DNA from: Phycisphaerae bacterium
Lineage (GTDB): Bacteria > Planctomycetota > Phycisphaerae > UBA1845 > Fen-1342
DNA: 64,000 nt
Assembly: GCA_030428945.1 (NCBI GenBank)
Contig: JAUIEC010000014.1
Location: 1 to 64,000 of the forward strand
Direction of reading: 5' to 3'
Shown here: piece after piece, positions 29,440-37,250 of the stretch
Layout: each line of letters starts with the position of its first letter
How positions within the stretch are numbered: the stretch's first letter is position 1
Made by a program: the position numbers and the translations under genes
The notes under the pieces: generated by a model
What the model saw: only the letters and a program-made list of their open reading frames with translations
The model's database searches: none
Told to the model about the DNA's origin: nothing

Positions 29440-30525
29440 TTACGGGACCCGGAAGCCCTGCGGAACGTTCGTCAGACCCTCGCCCGGCTCGCGAATCCTC
29501 TGGCCCTTCGGGTACCAGTACTCGACATTCCGCGACTCGCGATCGTTCATCGCGGCCACGTGACCGTCAAAGAACAGCCCGTTGATGGTGCCCTTGTTGG
29601 ACTTCACCTCGGTCGGGACCGCCGATCGGGTCGTCGTGTGACGGTAGGTCAGCGGAAGGTTTTCGCCCTGCGACGGCGAACCGGTCGAAACCACCTGACC
29701 ATCCCAGTTCTCCGACCCCGCCCGGACACCATAGGCCACCGATCCGCTCCACCAGCCACCCGAACTGCCGAACGACTGGAAGTACTCCAGGCCGCTGGCC
29801 GGATTCGCCCGGAAATCGAAGTCCAGCAGGCGCGTCTCGTCCAGGTAACGGGTCCCGTCCGCCGCCATGATCTTGCGGGCCGGCATCCCGACCCGTGACA
29901 TCTGCGGCCGGTAGTCCGAGTGACGAGACTCGAAGAACGACGGCGTCTGGAGGTACCGGATGCCCGGGGCCGCGAAGATCGGCCGCGACGTCGGTCCGCC
30001 GAAGTACTGGAACGCGGCCGGCATCAGGTAACTGATCGGACGGTACGGTGCCCGGTTCATCTCCTGCATGATCTTGTTGCGGTCGATTTCGCCGTCGAGG
30101 CCGAACGCGGTATCGATCCGGTAGCCGACGTTGCTCGGGCAGGCGTAGTAATCGATCGCCGTTCGCCAGCGCTCGGCCCGGTTCGAGCCGAGTTCCGTGT
30201 CGTACCCCAGAATCGGCGACATGAAGTCCCAGACCTGCACGGGGTTGCGGCCGTCCTCGAGCACCTGGAGCGGATCCGCCGCCTGGTCAAGCTGCAGCCG
30301 GAGGTTCATGCCGGTGGTGTTGGCACCCGCAATCCACTCGTTGTTGTCGGTCATGTACGCCGCCATGCCGGTGCCGATCGCACGCAACTGCACGCCGCAC
30401 TTGACCCGCTTGGCCTGCTCGCGGGCTCCCGCCAGACTCGGCAGCAGAATCGAGATCAGCAGCGCGATAATCGCAACCACCACCAAAAGCTCGATCAGCG
30501 TAAACGCCTTCTTGGCTCGCCTCAT
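29440..30525 (-). CDS. prepilin-type N-terminal cleavage/methylation domain protein
   Basis: A 361-residue protein with a short basic leader and the class III signal FTLIELLVVVAIIALLISIL near residues 8-27, the recognition site of prepilin peptidase. The globular part has the layout typical of planctomycete type II pseudopilin-like proteins (ADGTRYLDE-type loops and a C-terminal FFDGHVAAMN motif, the H-X9-DG-like end). Such proteins are translocated and assembled into fibres or envelope layers. The ATG at 30525 was chosen because the upstream extension does not fit the leader. A small membrane protein gene lies 35 bp upstream and is probably co-transcribed. Confidence 0.87.
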   Translation of the reverse strand: MRRAKKAFTLIELLVVVAIIALLISILLPSLAGAREQAKRVKCGVQLRAIGTGMAAYMTDNNEWIAGANTTGMNLRLQLDQAADPLQVLEDGRNPVQVWDFMSPILGYDTELGSNRAERWRTAIDYYACPSNVGYRIDTAFGLDGEIDRNKIMQEMNRAPYRPISYLMPAAFQYFGGPTSRPIFAAPGIRYLQTPSFFESRHSDYRPQMSRVGMPARKIMAADGTRYLDETRLLDFDFRANPASGLEYFQSFGSSGGWWSGSVAYGVRAGSENWDGQVVSTGSPSQGENLPLTYRHTTTRSAVPTEVKSNKGTINGLFFDGHVAAMNDRESRNVEYWYPKGQRIREPGEGLTNVPQGFRVP

Positions 30526-30560
30526 CGTATTCTCCGCTTCCGTTTCTGGTCCTGCCGACG

Positions 30561-30908
30561 TCAGTCCGCGGACGGACGCAAGGCAAACGTCTTCGGATCG
30601 ATCCACTTATTCTTCTTCTCAAGCTGCTCCAGCAACGGGCGAAACCGCTCCGTCACCATCACGACCCCGTCGGCCTCGATCGCCGGGACAAGCGTGGCCG
30701 ACCCCGTCTTCGGATTCTCGCACGGCGGAATCCGCATCTCTCCTCGCGGCAGCCAGAAAGTCTCGCCGGTCTCCACGCAAACGAAACGAACCTTGCCCGA
30801 CTGAACCTGCTCGACGCCGGTCCCACTCGACATCATGAACCACGCCAGTCCGAGCAGCACGACCACACCAATGGCGATCTTCCCTGCATGCTCGCGTAGC
30901 TGATCCAT
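30561..30908 (-). CDS. small single-pass membrane protein upstream of the prepilin gene
   Basis: A 115-residue protein with one N-terminal helix (about residues 9-26) and a hydrophilic exterior domain that includes two Cys (VCVE and PPCE). The ATG at 30908 is preceded by AAGGA. It precedes the prepilin-like gene by 35 bp on the same strand. The proteins may act together at the envelope. No family is recognised. Confidence 0.55.
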   Translation of the reverse strand: MDQLREHAGKIAIGVVVLLGLAWFMMSSGTGVEQVQSGKVRFVCVETGETFWLPRGEMRIPPCENPKTGSATLVPAIEADGVVMVTERFRPLLEQLEKKNKWIDPKTFALRPSAD

Positions 30909-31601
30909 CCGCACCGTTCCTTCACGCGGCCTCCCGGTGACGCCCGGACAAGGCACCGAACCTCGTCCACATTCGGGCCAGCGCTACCTCGCCCGCCGCC
31001 CGGCCTGCCCGTCGCGCATTCTTCCGCCGGGGGCAGATCAAGGTCCGTAACACACCAGAACGCGCCAACCGTAGTCTAACGCACGCCAGAGGCCCCGGCG
31101 AGGTTTAGACGCCTTCTGTCCCGGGTTTTAACCCGATCCATACCGAATCGGACCATCCGGACGCGGGCTCGGGGAAATGGCGGGCACGAGCCCCGCGAAA
31201 ACCCCGTATCCCCCCAAAGACCTACCGTCCGGGTACAACCGACGCTTCCCGTCACCGGCCAACCCAAACCACCAGGCCCCCCCCGAGCCCTGACGCCGAA
31301 CATCATCAGCCGGCCGGCCCGACCCCTCCGGTTCATCGGCTCGACTGATCAGGACCCACCATAACAAGCCGACCCCCCACCCACAGTTCAGGTAAAAGCC
31401 CCTAATTTGGAAAAAAGGGAGCGAGGGAACCAGGGAGCGAGGGAGCAAGGGCAGAGGGTATCCGGGCCGTGGTATGCGTGACGCTGGTGCCACTGCTCTT
31501 CAAGGAAAGACAGCATCGCCATCCCCCCTCGCTCCCTCGTTCCTCGCTCCCTTGCTCCCTTGCTCCCTTGCTCCCTCGCTCCCTTTCCCTGGCTCCCTCC
31601 C
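30909..31601. other. 693-bp spacer with two purine tracts
   Basis: 30909-31380 is high-GC sequence with no recognised gene. 31417-31450 carries GGGAGCGA/GGGAACCA units on the plus strand, and 31483-31508 a fragment of the CACTGCTC repeat family. 31528-31601 is a long GGGAGCAA/GGGAGCGA tract on the minus strand, abutting the stop codon of the sigma-54 activator gene. The GGGTTTTAACCC palindrome near 31124 was noted but not assigned. Confidence 0.6.
31528..31601. repeat. purine tract abutting the sigma-54 activator stop codon
   Basis: On the minus strand, the TAG is followed immediately by GGGAGGGAGCCAGGG and then repeated GGGAGCGA and GGGAGCAA 8-mers, closing with a run of G. The layout is nearly the same as the tract after the carbonic anhydrase gene at 62334-62400. 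Confidence 0.85.
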
Positions 31602-32957
31602 CTAAAGCCCATAATCCTTGATCTTCCGATACAGCGTCCGCGTCCCGATCCCCAGCATCTTGGCCGCCTGTTCCCGGTTCCCCTCGCAGGCCGACAGCGA
31701 CGCCTCGATCGCCAGCTTTTCCAACTGGTCCAGCGGAATCCCCACCAGCCCCGTGTTCGTCGGCACCAGCGCCCGGCTGCCACGCAGCTTTTCCGGCAGA
31801 TCCTCGGCCTCGATCTGACCGTCCTCCACCTCGCAGGCCACGCTCAGGATCGTGTTCTGCAGGTCCCGGATGTTTCCCTTCCAGTGGTGCCCCGCCAGCA
31901 GCTTGAGCGCCTCGCTCGAGAAGCCCTCCACCCGCAGGTCGTTCTCCGCATTGATCCCCCGCAGAAAATGCATCGCCAGCAGCGGAATGTCCTGCGGACG
32001 CTCACGCAGCGGCGGAACCTCGATCCGCCACTGGTTCAGCCGGTAGTACAGATCCTCCCGGAACTCCCGGTCCCGGATCCGCTCCTCCAGGTTCGCGTTC
32101 GTCGCCGAAATCACCCGCACGTCCACCCGCCGGACCTCGGTCGAACCCACCGGCGTGAACTCGCGGTACTCCAGCACCCGCAACAGCTTCGCCTGCATCG
32201 CGATCGGCATGTCGCCAATCTCATCCAGGAACAGCGTCCCGCCGTCCGCGGCCGCGAAATGCCCCTTCCGGTCCGCCGTCGCCCCCGTGAACGCCCCCTT
32301 CACGTGCCCGAACAACTCGCTCTCGATCAGCGTCTCGCTCAGCCCGGCACAGTTCAGCACCCCGAACGGCTTGCCCGCCCGGTCCGATCGATTGTGGATC
32401 GCCCGCGCAATCAGATCCTTGCCGGTACCGGTTTCGCCCAGGATCAGGACCGTCAGCTTGTTCCGCGCCGCCTTCCTGATCCGCTCGATGATCCGCTGAA
32501 TCGGGGCCGATACGCCCACGATCCCCTCGAAATCCTCGATCTCCCGGCTGCTCAACTGCTGCTTCAGCAGGCGATCCTCGCGCCGCGTCGCCGCGCCCGC
32601 CGCCGTCTCCCCGATCAGCCGGATCAGGTCCGCCTCCTTCGCCGGCCGCTCGTGCGCCTGCAACGCCACCCCCGCGTCCGCCAGGTCCGCGGCCGGCTCG
32701 ACCCCGATCGCCAGTACCGTCACGTCCGGCGCCTGCTGCCCCAGCGCCATCACCAGCGTCCGCAGCGTCGCCTCCGGATCGGCCGGCTCAAGCGCCACGA
32801 CCAGGTCCGGCACGCGGGCGGCCACCGAATCAAGCGCGTCCGGAACGCTGGTAACGACCCGGCAGGCGTGCCCGAAGCGGGCCCGAAGCTGATCATGGAT
32901 TCCCTGCACACTGGCCTCATCAAGGGCCAGGATCAGGACAAAGGCGGCTTGTGACAT
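31602..32957 (-). CDS. sigma-54 (NtrC-type) transcription activator with degenerate receiver domain
   Basis: A 451-residue enhancer-binding protein. Residues 1-115 resemble a receiver domain but the phospho-acceptor position in PDLVVALEPADPEA lacks Asp. The AAA+ domain spans about 145-385, with Walker A GETGTGKD, the sigma-54 contact loop GAFTGATADRKG, Walker B GGTLFLDEIGDM and an arginine finger region. A Fis-type helix-turn-helix ends the protein (EQAAKMLGIGTRTLYRKIKD). The ATG at 32957 was chosen because the upstream extension is a translated repeat tract. With no sensor kinase beside it, it may be regulated by a ligand or a partner rather than by phosphorylation. Confidence 0.9.
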   Translation of the reverse strand: MSQAAFVLILALDEASVQGIHDQLRARFGHACRVVTSVPDALDSVAARVPDLVVALEPADPEATLRTLVMALGQQAPDVTVLAIGVEPAADLADAGVALQAHERPAKEADLIRLIGETAAGAATRREDRLLKQQLSSREIEDFEGIVGVSAPIQRIIERIRKAARNKLTVLILGETGTGKDLIARAIHNRSDRAGKPFGVLNCAGLSETLIESELFGHVKGAFTGATADRKGHFAAADGGTLFLDEIGDMPIAMQAKLLRVLEYREFTPVGSTEVRRVDVRVISATNANLEERIRDREFREDLYYRLNQWRIEVPPLRERPQDIPLLAMHFLRGINAENDLRVEGFSSEALKLLAGHHWKGNIRDLQNTILSVACEVEDGQIEAEDLPEKLRGSRALVPTNTGLVGIPLDQLEKLAIEASLSACEGNREQAAKMLGIGTRTLYRKIKDYGL

Positions 32958-33406
32958 CCTACTAGGATAGGGAGCGAGGGAGCGAGGGAGCAAGGGAGCG
33001 AGGGAACACGGGTGCGAGGGCACACGGGTGCGAGGGCACACGGGCGCGAGGGAACACGGGTGCGAGGGCACACGGGCGCGAGGGAACACGGGTGCGAGGG
33101 CACACGGGTGCCCCATCCTTTGAGCGAGCGAAGCGAGCGAAAGGGTGGGGGACTGCACGGGTGCCCCATCCTTTGAGCGAGCGAAGCGAGCGGAAGGGTG
33201 GGGGACTGCATTTGGCCGCGACAGGAGCGTACCACCAGATCCCTATCTTCACGCGCCGGGTGCCCCATCCTTTGAGCGAGCGAAAGGGTGGAGGACAGCA
33301 CGGGTGCCCCATCCTTTGAGCGAGCGAAGCGAGCGGAAGGGTGGGGGACTGCGTTCGGCCGCGACCGGAGCGGTGCCACCAGATCCCTCTCTTCACGCGC
33401 CCCCAC
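32958..33406. repeat. GGGAGCGA tract and four palindromic repeats (family 4)
   Basis: 32969-33110 is a 140-bp tandem tract of GGGAGCGA, GGGAACAC, GGGTGCGA and GGGCACAC variants. Four copies of a REP-like element follow, at 33111-33150, 33163-33203, 33263-33292 and 33306-33346: CCCATCCTTT, GAGCGAGCGAAGCGAGCG, then AAGGGTGGGG. The ends pair with each other and the centre is itself self-complementary. The third copy lacks the centre. Between them, a segment containing TTGGCCGCGACAGGAGCG or TTCGGCCGCGACCGGAGCG repeats twice. Confidence 0.85.
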
Positions 33407-33408
33407 CC

Positions 33409-33445
33409 CAGAAAAAGCAACGAGCCGACCACGGTGGCCGGCTCG
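33409..33445 (-). terminator. intrinsic terminator of the secreted Ala/Ser/Thr-rich protein gene
   Basis: On the minus strand, CGAGCCG and CGGCTCG pair around an inner CCAC/GTGG stem, followed by TTGCTTTTTC. The hairpin starts 61 bp after the stop codon at 33506. Stem quality and the T run are those of a classical intrinsic terminator. Confidence 0.8.
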
Positions 33446-33505
33446 TCATCGAACGCCCAGGATTCGCGGCCCGGGTCCCACGACCCGGGCGCACTGGTTC
33501 ACTGC

Positions 33506-34066
33506 CTAACGCCGGACGTAGACCCGCCGCGCCGTGTGGCCGTGGCGGACGATTCGCTGCGGCGTCGCCCGGGTCGTCTTGGCATAACTGTTGGCCCGCA
33601 CCCGGCCGAACCGATCGCTGTCGCCGGTCGCCGTCGCCGTCGCGTGCGGAACACCCGCCGTCACGCCGCTGGTCCCACCCGCCGTGGCCGACCGACGCAG
33701 CGGTCCCTCGGCCACGCTGATTCCACCACTGCGGGCGACCTGACCGTCGCGGCCGATCGTCACGTTGAAGTTCGTCGCCACGGCCGGTCCGAAGCGGGTC
33801 GCGACCGCGTTGCTGACACTCAGCGAGACCCCGTCGCGGTCGACCCCGACGGCGACCCCGCGGGCCGAGTTGACCGAACCGCTGTTGGCCTGCGTCCGGG
33901 CGAACCCGAACCGCCCGTCGTAGCTGGCCGTGGCATCGGCCGTCCCGTTGCGAAGAAAGCTGTTGCTGCCGGCCGTGGCCGAAGTCGTCGCGTCGCTGGC
34001 GAAAGCCGCGGCCGAGACGGTCAGGCTGACGAGCAGCGTGGTCATCGTTTTGTTGCTGGTCTTCAT
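33506..34066 (-). CDS. secreted Ala/Ser/Thr/Gly-rich repeat protein
   Basis: A 186-residue protein with a signal peptide (residues 1-23, ending AAAFAS). The mature part is made of short degenerate beta-type repeats (GVAVGVDRDGVSLSVSNA, NFNVTIGRDGQVARS, TADATASYDGRFG) and ends in a basic tail (RRVYVRR). GGAG lies ahead of the ATG. The composition and tail resemble the next gene upstream, so the two look like paralogues. A beta-solenoid or low-complexity surface protein is possible, but no family is recognised. Confidence 0.6.
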   Translation of the reverse strand: MKTSNKTMTTLLVSLTVSAAAFASDATTSATAGSNSFLRNGTADATASYDGRFGFARTQANSGSVNSARGVAVGVDRDGVSLSVSNAVATRFGPAVATNFNVTIGRDGQVARSGGISVAEGPLRRSATAGGTSGVTAGVPHATATATGDSDRFGRVRANSYAKTTRATPQRIVRHGHTARRVYVRR

Positions 34067-34242
34067 CTCATAGTCTCCTGGCATTCGAGTTCCTGGTCGC
34101 CTCATTTGGGGCGGTGCCGGGGTAGCTGGGCCGACACCGCCCACGGGAGGAAGCACTCCTTGGTCAGGCCGCCGGGTGCAGGGCACAGGACCTTGCCTGT
34201 CCGCATGCGTCCCGAGCATCCCTGTTTGACCTCGTTACCTGC

Positions 34243-34956
34243 CTAGCGACGGATGCGGATCATCGTCGCCCGGGCGTTGCTCCGACCGAAGCGCGAAGCG
34301 CTGCCGATCGCCGTCACGTCCGCCCGCGTGCGGGCGAAGCGGTTGATGCTGACACCCTGGCCGTTCGCGACCGCGTGCCCGCGAAGGATCGCGTCACTGG
34401 TGGCCGAGACGTTGCTGTCGGCCCGGCCGAAACGGGTCTGCGAGAACGCGTCGCTGATGCTGGTCGCGTTTCCGCCCAGGACGCCGTTGCTGCGGGCCCG
34501 GCTGTTGCTGGTGGCGACGCCGAACTCACTCAGCGCGGTCGAGTAACTGCGACTGGTCGCGTGGCCGAACAGGGTGCCGTTCGCCCGGGCGTCGCTGTTG
34601 CTCAGGGCGACGCCGCCGAAGGTGGCGGCGATGCTCTCGCTGTCGGCGATCGCGCTGCCGCCAAAGCGGCCGTCGGCGTCGGCGATCGAGTTGCTGACCG
34701 CCAGGCCGCGGACGGCGGTGGCGACCGAGCGACTGTTGGCGTAGCCGTTCCGCGTGCCGCGGGCGTGGCTGTTCGAGATGGCGACCCCGCCCTGGGTCGC
34801 GCCGGCGATGGCCAGCGAATCGGCGTTGCCCTGCGAGGTGGCATTGGCCGTGGCGCTGCCGCCGTTCGATGCGGTCGCGACCGCGGTGGCGGACTGTCCG
34901 AAGGCGCTGCCGGTGGCCAGGGCCAGGCCGGCGAGGGTGATCAGCATACGTTTCAT
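34243..34956 (-). CDS. secreted protein with 29-31-residue tandem repeats
   Basis: A 237-residue protein with a signal peptide (1-20). The mature chain is built of about six repeats of 29-31 residues. Each repeat runs roughly GxAxSxSxxxA, then FGVAxSNSxARxNG, then a Gly-rich turn. Units begin near residues 49, 79, 109, 140, 170 and 200. It ends in a basic tail (MIRIRR). The regular Ser/Asn/Ala pattern fits a beta-solenoid or amyloid-like secreted fibre protein, but this is inference. AAGGAG lies six bases ahead of the ATG. It is the first of two tandem minus-strand genes (176-bp spacer). Confidence 0.65.
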   Translation of the reverse strand: MKRMLITLAGLALATGSAFGQSATAVATASNGGSATANATSQGNADSLAIAGATQGGVAISNSHARGTRNGYANSRSVATAVRGLAVSNSIADADGRFGGSAIADSESIAATFGGVALSNSDARANGTLFGHATSRSYSTALSEFGVATSNSRARSNGVLGGNATSISDAFSQTRFGRADSNVSATSDAILRGHAVANGQGVSINRFARTRADVTAIGSASRFGRSNARATMIRIRR

Positions 34957-35117
34957 GGCGTTCTCCTTTTCTCGGTCAGGGGGGCCGTGCTCGCTGGCCT
35001 TTCCCCGGCACGCTGGTCCAGACGCGGCATGGAGATCGAATATTCACAGCGGTTTACGGAAAAATCCGGGGGGCCGGGGTATCCTCTGAAAAACAGTGCG
35101 GGAAAATCGGAATCGGG

Positions 35118-35732
35118 TTGAATAAACACTTGGCTTCCAACGTCGAGCAAGCGGAGAGGCAGCTTGTCCAGCAGGCTGCCCGCGGAGAGCAGAGCGCCCA
35201 GCGCGTGCTCTTCGAGCGGTATCGCGATGTCGCCTACCGCGTCGCCGTCCGGATCACGGGGCGAAACGCCGATGCGATGGATGTCGTCCAGGACAGCTTC
35301 GTCAAAGCCTTCGACAAACTCGATTCCTACGAAGGCAACGCGGAATTCAAAACCTGGCTGCTCCGGATCGTGTCTAACCGGGCGCTCGACCTGCTTCGGG
35401 CCCGCAAGGTCCGACTCGCGTTATCGCTCGACCTGCCCGACGACGACGGACAGCGAAAAGTCGTCGCCGTCGAACAGGACGAAACCAGCCCGGCCGCCGG
35501 GCTCGAGCGTCAGGAACTGGTCGATCGCATCCAGGCCGCAGTCGAAAAACTGCCGGTCGATCAGAAAACGGTGTTTGCCATGTATGCCTCGGACGAAATG
35601 ACCTACGGACAGATTGCGGAGGTGCTGGGGATCCCCCTCGGCACGGTCATGAGCCGGCTCTATCACGCCCGCCGCAAACTGCACATGCTGCTGGCCGACC
35701 TGAACCCCGACCAGCGGGAGGTGGCGGAATGA
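35118..35732 (+). CDS. ECF-type RNA polymerase sigma factor
   Basis: A 204-residue sigma-70-family ECF factor. Region 2 is seen as AFDKLDSYEGNAEFKTWLL with DVVQDSFVKAF just upstream (about residues 55-85). Region 4 lies at about 135-190 (TYGQIAEVLGIPLGTVMSRLYHARRKL). A TTG at 35118 is used because no Met precedes region 2. A TTG four codons later would also serve. The stop codon overlaps the next start (ATGA), so the sigma factor and the downstream membrane protein are co-translated. Confidence 0.9.
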   Translation: MNKHLASNVEQAERQLVQQAARGEQSAQRVLFERYRDVAYRVAVRITGRNADAMDVVQDSFVKAFDKLDSYEGNAEFKTWLLRIVSNRALDLLRARKVRLALSLDLPDDDGQRKVVAVEQDETSPAAGLERQELVDRIQAAVEKLPVDQKTVFAMYASDEMTYGQIAEVLGIPLGTVMSRLYHARRKLHMLLADLNPDQREVAE

Positions 35733-36241
35733 CCCGGCCGACCGATACAAACGAAATCGAACAGATGCTGCGTCAGATCGAAAACCTCGAAGACCCGCCC
35801 GAACACCAGCTCGATGCCTTCGCCGCCCAACTGGACGCCAGCCCGCAATGGACCGCCAGCCTGGCCGGCCGGCGCCCGCCCGTGTCGCCGGAACTGGCGG
35901 TCGCGACGCCCGATGCGCCCGCCTGGGAAGCGACCTGGGAGCGGATCGCGTCGGCCTCGACCCGGGGCGGGCGGCGGCTGCGGATGGGCGTCTGGCAGCC
36001 GCTGACGGCGGCCGCGTGCGTGGCGGTGCTGTCGCTGGCGCTGCGTTTTACGAGCGGCCCGCTGGCGTCGGCCGGCCCGGCCGAGGGCTGGGAACTGTCG
36101 CTGGCGACGGGTGTGACCGTTGACGAACTGGAGGTCTTCGGCAATACCACGACCTTCGTGGCGTACGAGGGAGACTTTGACGATCTGAGCTCCACGGCGA
36201 TGATCTGGGTCCTGGACGCTGCGGACGACAAGGGAGTCTGA
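35729..36241 (+). CDS. putative anti-sigma factor, single-pass
   Basis: A 170-residue protein with an N-terminal cytoplasmic region (1-90), one membrane helix (about 91-108) and an extracytoplasmic tail. Its position right after the ECF gene with a 4-bp overlap marks it as the cognate anti-sigma. The zinc-finger HxxxCxxC motif of the common ZAS class is absent, so the binding fold must be different. The tail is acidic (GDFDDLSS and LDAADD). Confidence 0.72.
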   Translation: MTRPTDTNEIEQMLRQIENLEDPPEHQLDAFAAQLDASPQWTASLAGRRPPVSPELAVATPDAPAWEATWERIASASTRGGRRLRMGVWQPLTAAACVAVLSLALRFTSGPLASAGPAEGWELSLATGVTVDELEVFGNTTTFVAYEGDFDDLSSTAMIWVLDAADDKGV

Positions 36242-36244
36242 GCG

Positions 36245-36703
36245 ATGTCGAAAGCGCTGCCGACGATGCTGGTCACTCTGCTCGCGAGCCTGTCGCTGGC
36301 GGTGGAGGCGCAGGCGCTGCTGGTCTCGAAGGTGCAGATCGAGGTCTGGGAGATCCGGGCCACGCGGACGAACAACGACATCTCGCGCGAGCTGCAGCCG
36401 ATCGCCGCGCAGCTCAAGCAGCAGTTCAAGTACACCGGCTTCAAGCTGGTCAAGGTCAGCAAGGGCAGCGCCGACCTGAAGGAAACCCACGTCGCCCGCC
36501 TGTCGCAGGGCTACTCGGCCCGCGTGACCCCGCTGGTCCAGTCCGGCAACCGCATCCAGATGGCCGTCGAGGTCAAGCGCCTGCTGAAGAAGCGGGTCAA
36601 CGCCAAGATCACCATCGACCGCGGCGGCCTGCAACTCTTCGGCGGCTGGGACTACCCCGGCACTAGGGACGACGTGATGATCGTCGGCTTCCGGGCGCGC
36701 TGA
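36245..36703 (+). CDS. secreted hypothetical protein of the ECF operon
   Basis: A 152-residue protein with a signal peptide (residues 1-24). The mature domain is basic, has no Cys, and carries beta strands such as KVQIEVWEIRAT and NRIQMAVEVKRL. It starts 3 bp after the anti-sigma stop codon, so it is the third gene of the operon and may act as sensor or effector in the envelope. No family is recognised. Confidence 0.65.
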   Translation: MSKALPTMLVTLLASLSLAVEAQALLVSKVQIEVWEIRATRTNNDISRELQPIAAQLKQQFKYTGFKLVKVSKGSADLKETHVARLSQGYSARVTPLVQSGNRIQMAVEVKRLLKKRVNAKITIDRGGLQLFGGWDYPGTRDDVMIVGFRAR

Positions 36704-37250
36704 CGCGCGGTGAAAAAGTGAAAGCGTGAAGGAGTCAATGAGGGTGACCCGTTCATCCACGCTTCTTTGGCGACCCGCCGATCCACCCGACGCGAGAGGT
36801 TCTGGTCCCACTGCGCTCAGCTCGCCGGTGCCAATGCTATTGAGCAGTGTCTTCTCTGCGAGAGATTCTGGTGCCACTGCTCTTGAGATCCTTGAGCAGT
36901 GGCTTCTCTGCGCGAGTAACCCCGACGACTGACGGAGCAGGTGTAGGGTGCGTCATCGACGCGGCAAACCGCGCGTCCATCCGACGCGGAAGCCCCAGGC
37001 GTCGATGCCGCACCGCTTGGCAATTCCATCAACCGACACGGCCGAACCGAGGCACTCCTCACCCGTCCGCTCGCTCAAGGACAGGACACCCTGCATCACT
37101 CGGTTAATCGGAGGGCCAGGAAGCGAGAGGTTCTGGTACCACTGCTCTTGAGCTCTTGAGCAGCGTCTTCTCTGCGCAAACCACCACAAACGCACCGCCC
37201 CCGCCCTCTTTCACCCTTTCACTCTTTCACCCTTTCACTCTTTCACCTTT
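36704..37250. repeat. composite repeat region in a convergent junction
   Basis: Order: GTGAAAAA/GTGAAAGC/GTGAAGGA units at 36711-36735 (sense for the plus-strand gene), CACTGCTC/GAGCAGTG hairpins at 36831-36915, one copy of the roughly 180-bp GGTGTAGGGTGCG unit at 36934-37110, another CACTGCTC hairpin at 37130-37178, and a CTTTCACC tract at 37207-37255 (sense GTGAAAGG for the minus-strand gene). Families occur in the same order as at 28401-28969. Confidence 0.88.

Noticed and set aside
32933-33432. Proteins of about 160 residues rich in SLAP and PRTRV repeats
   Set aside because: These are translations of GGGAGCGA-type tracts and REP palindromes, without start context.
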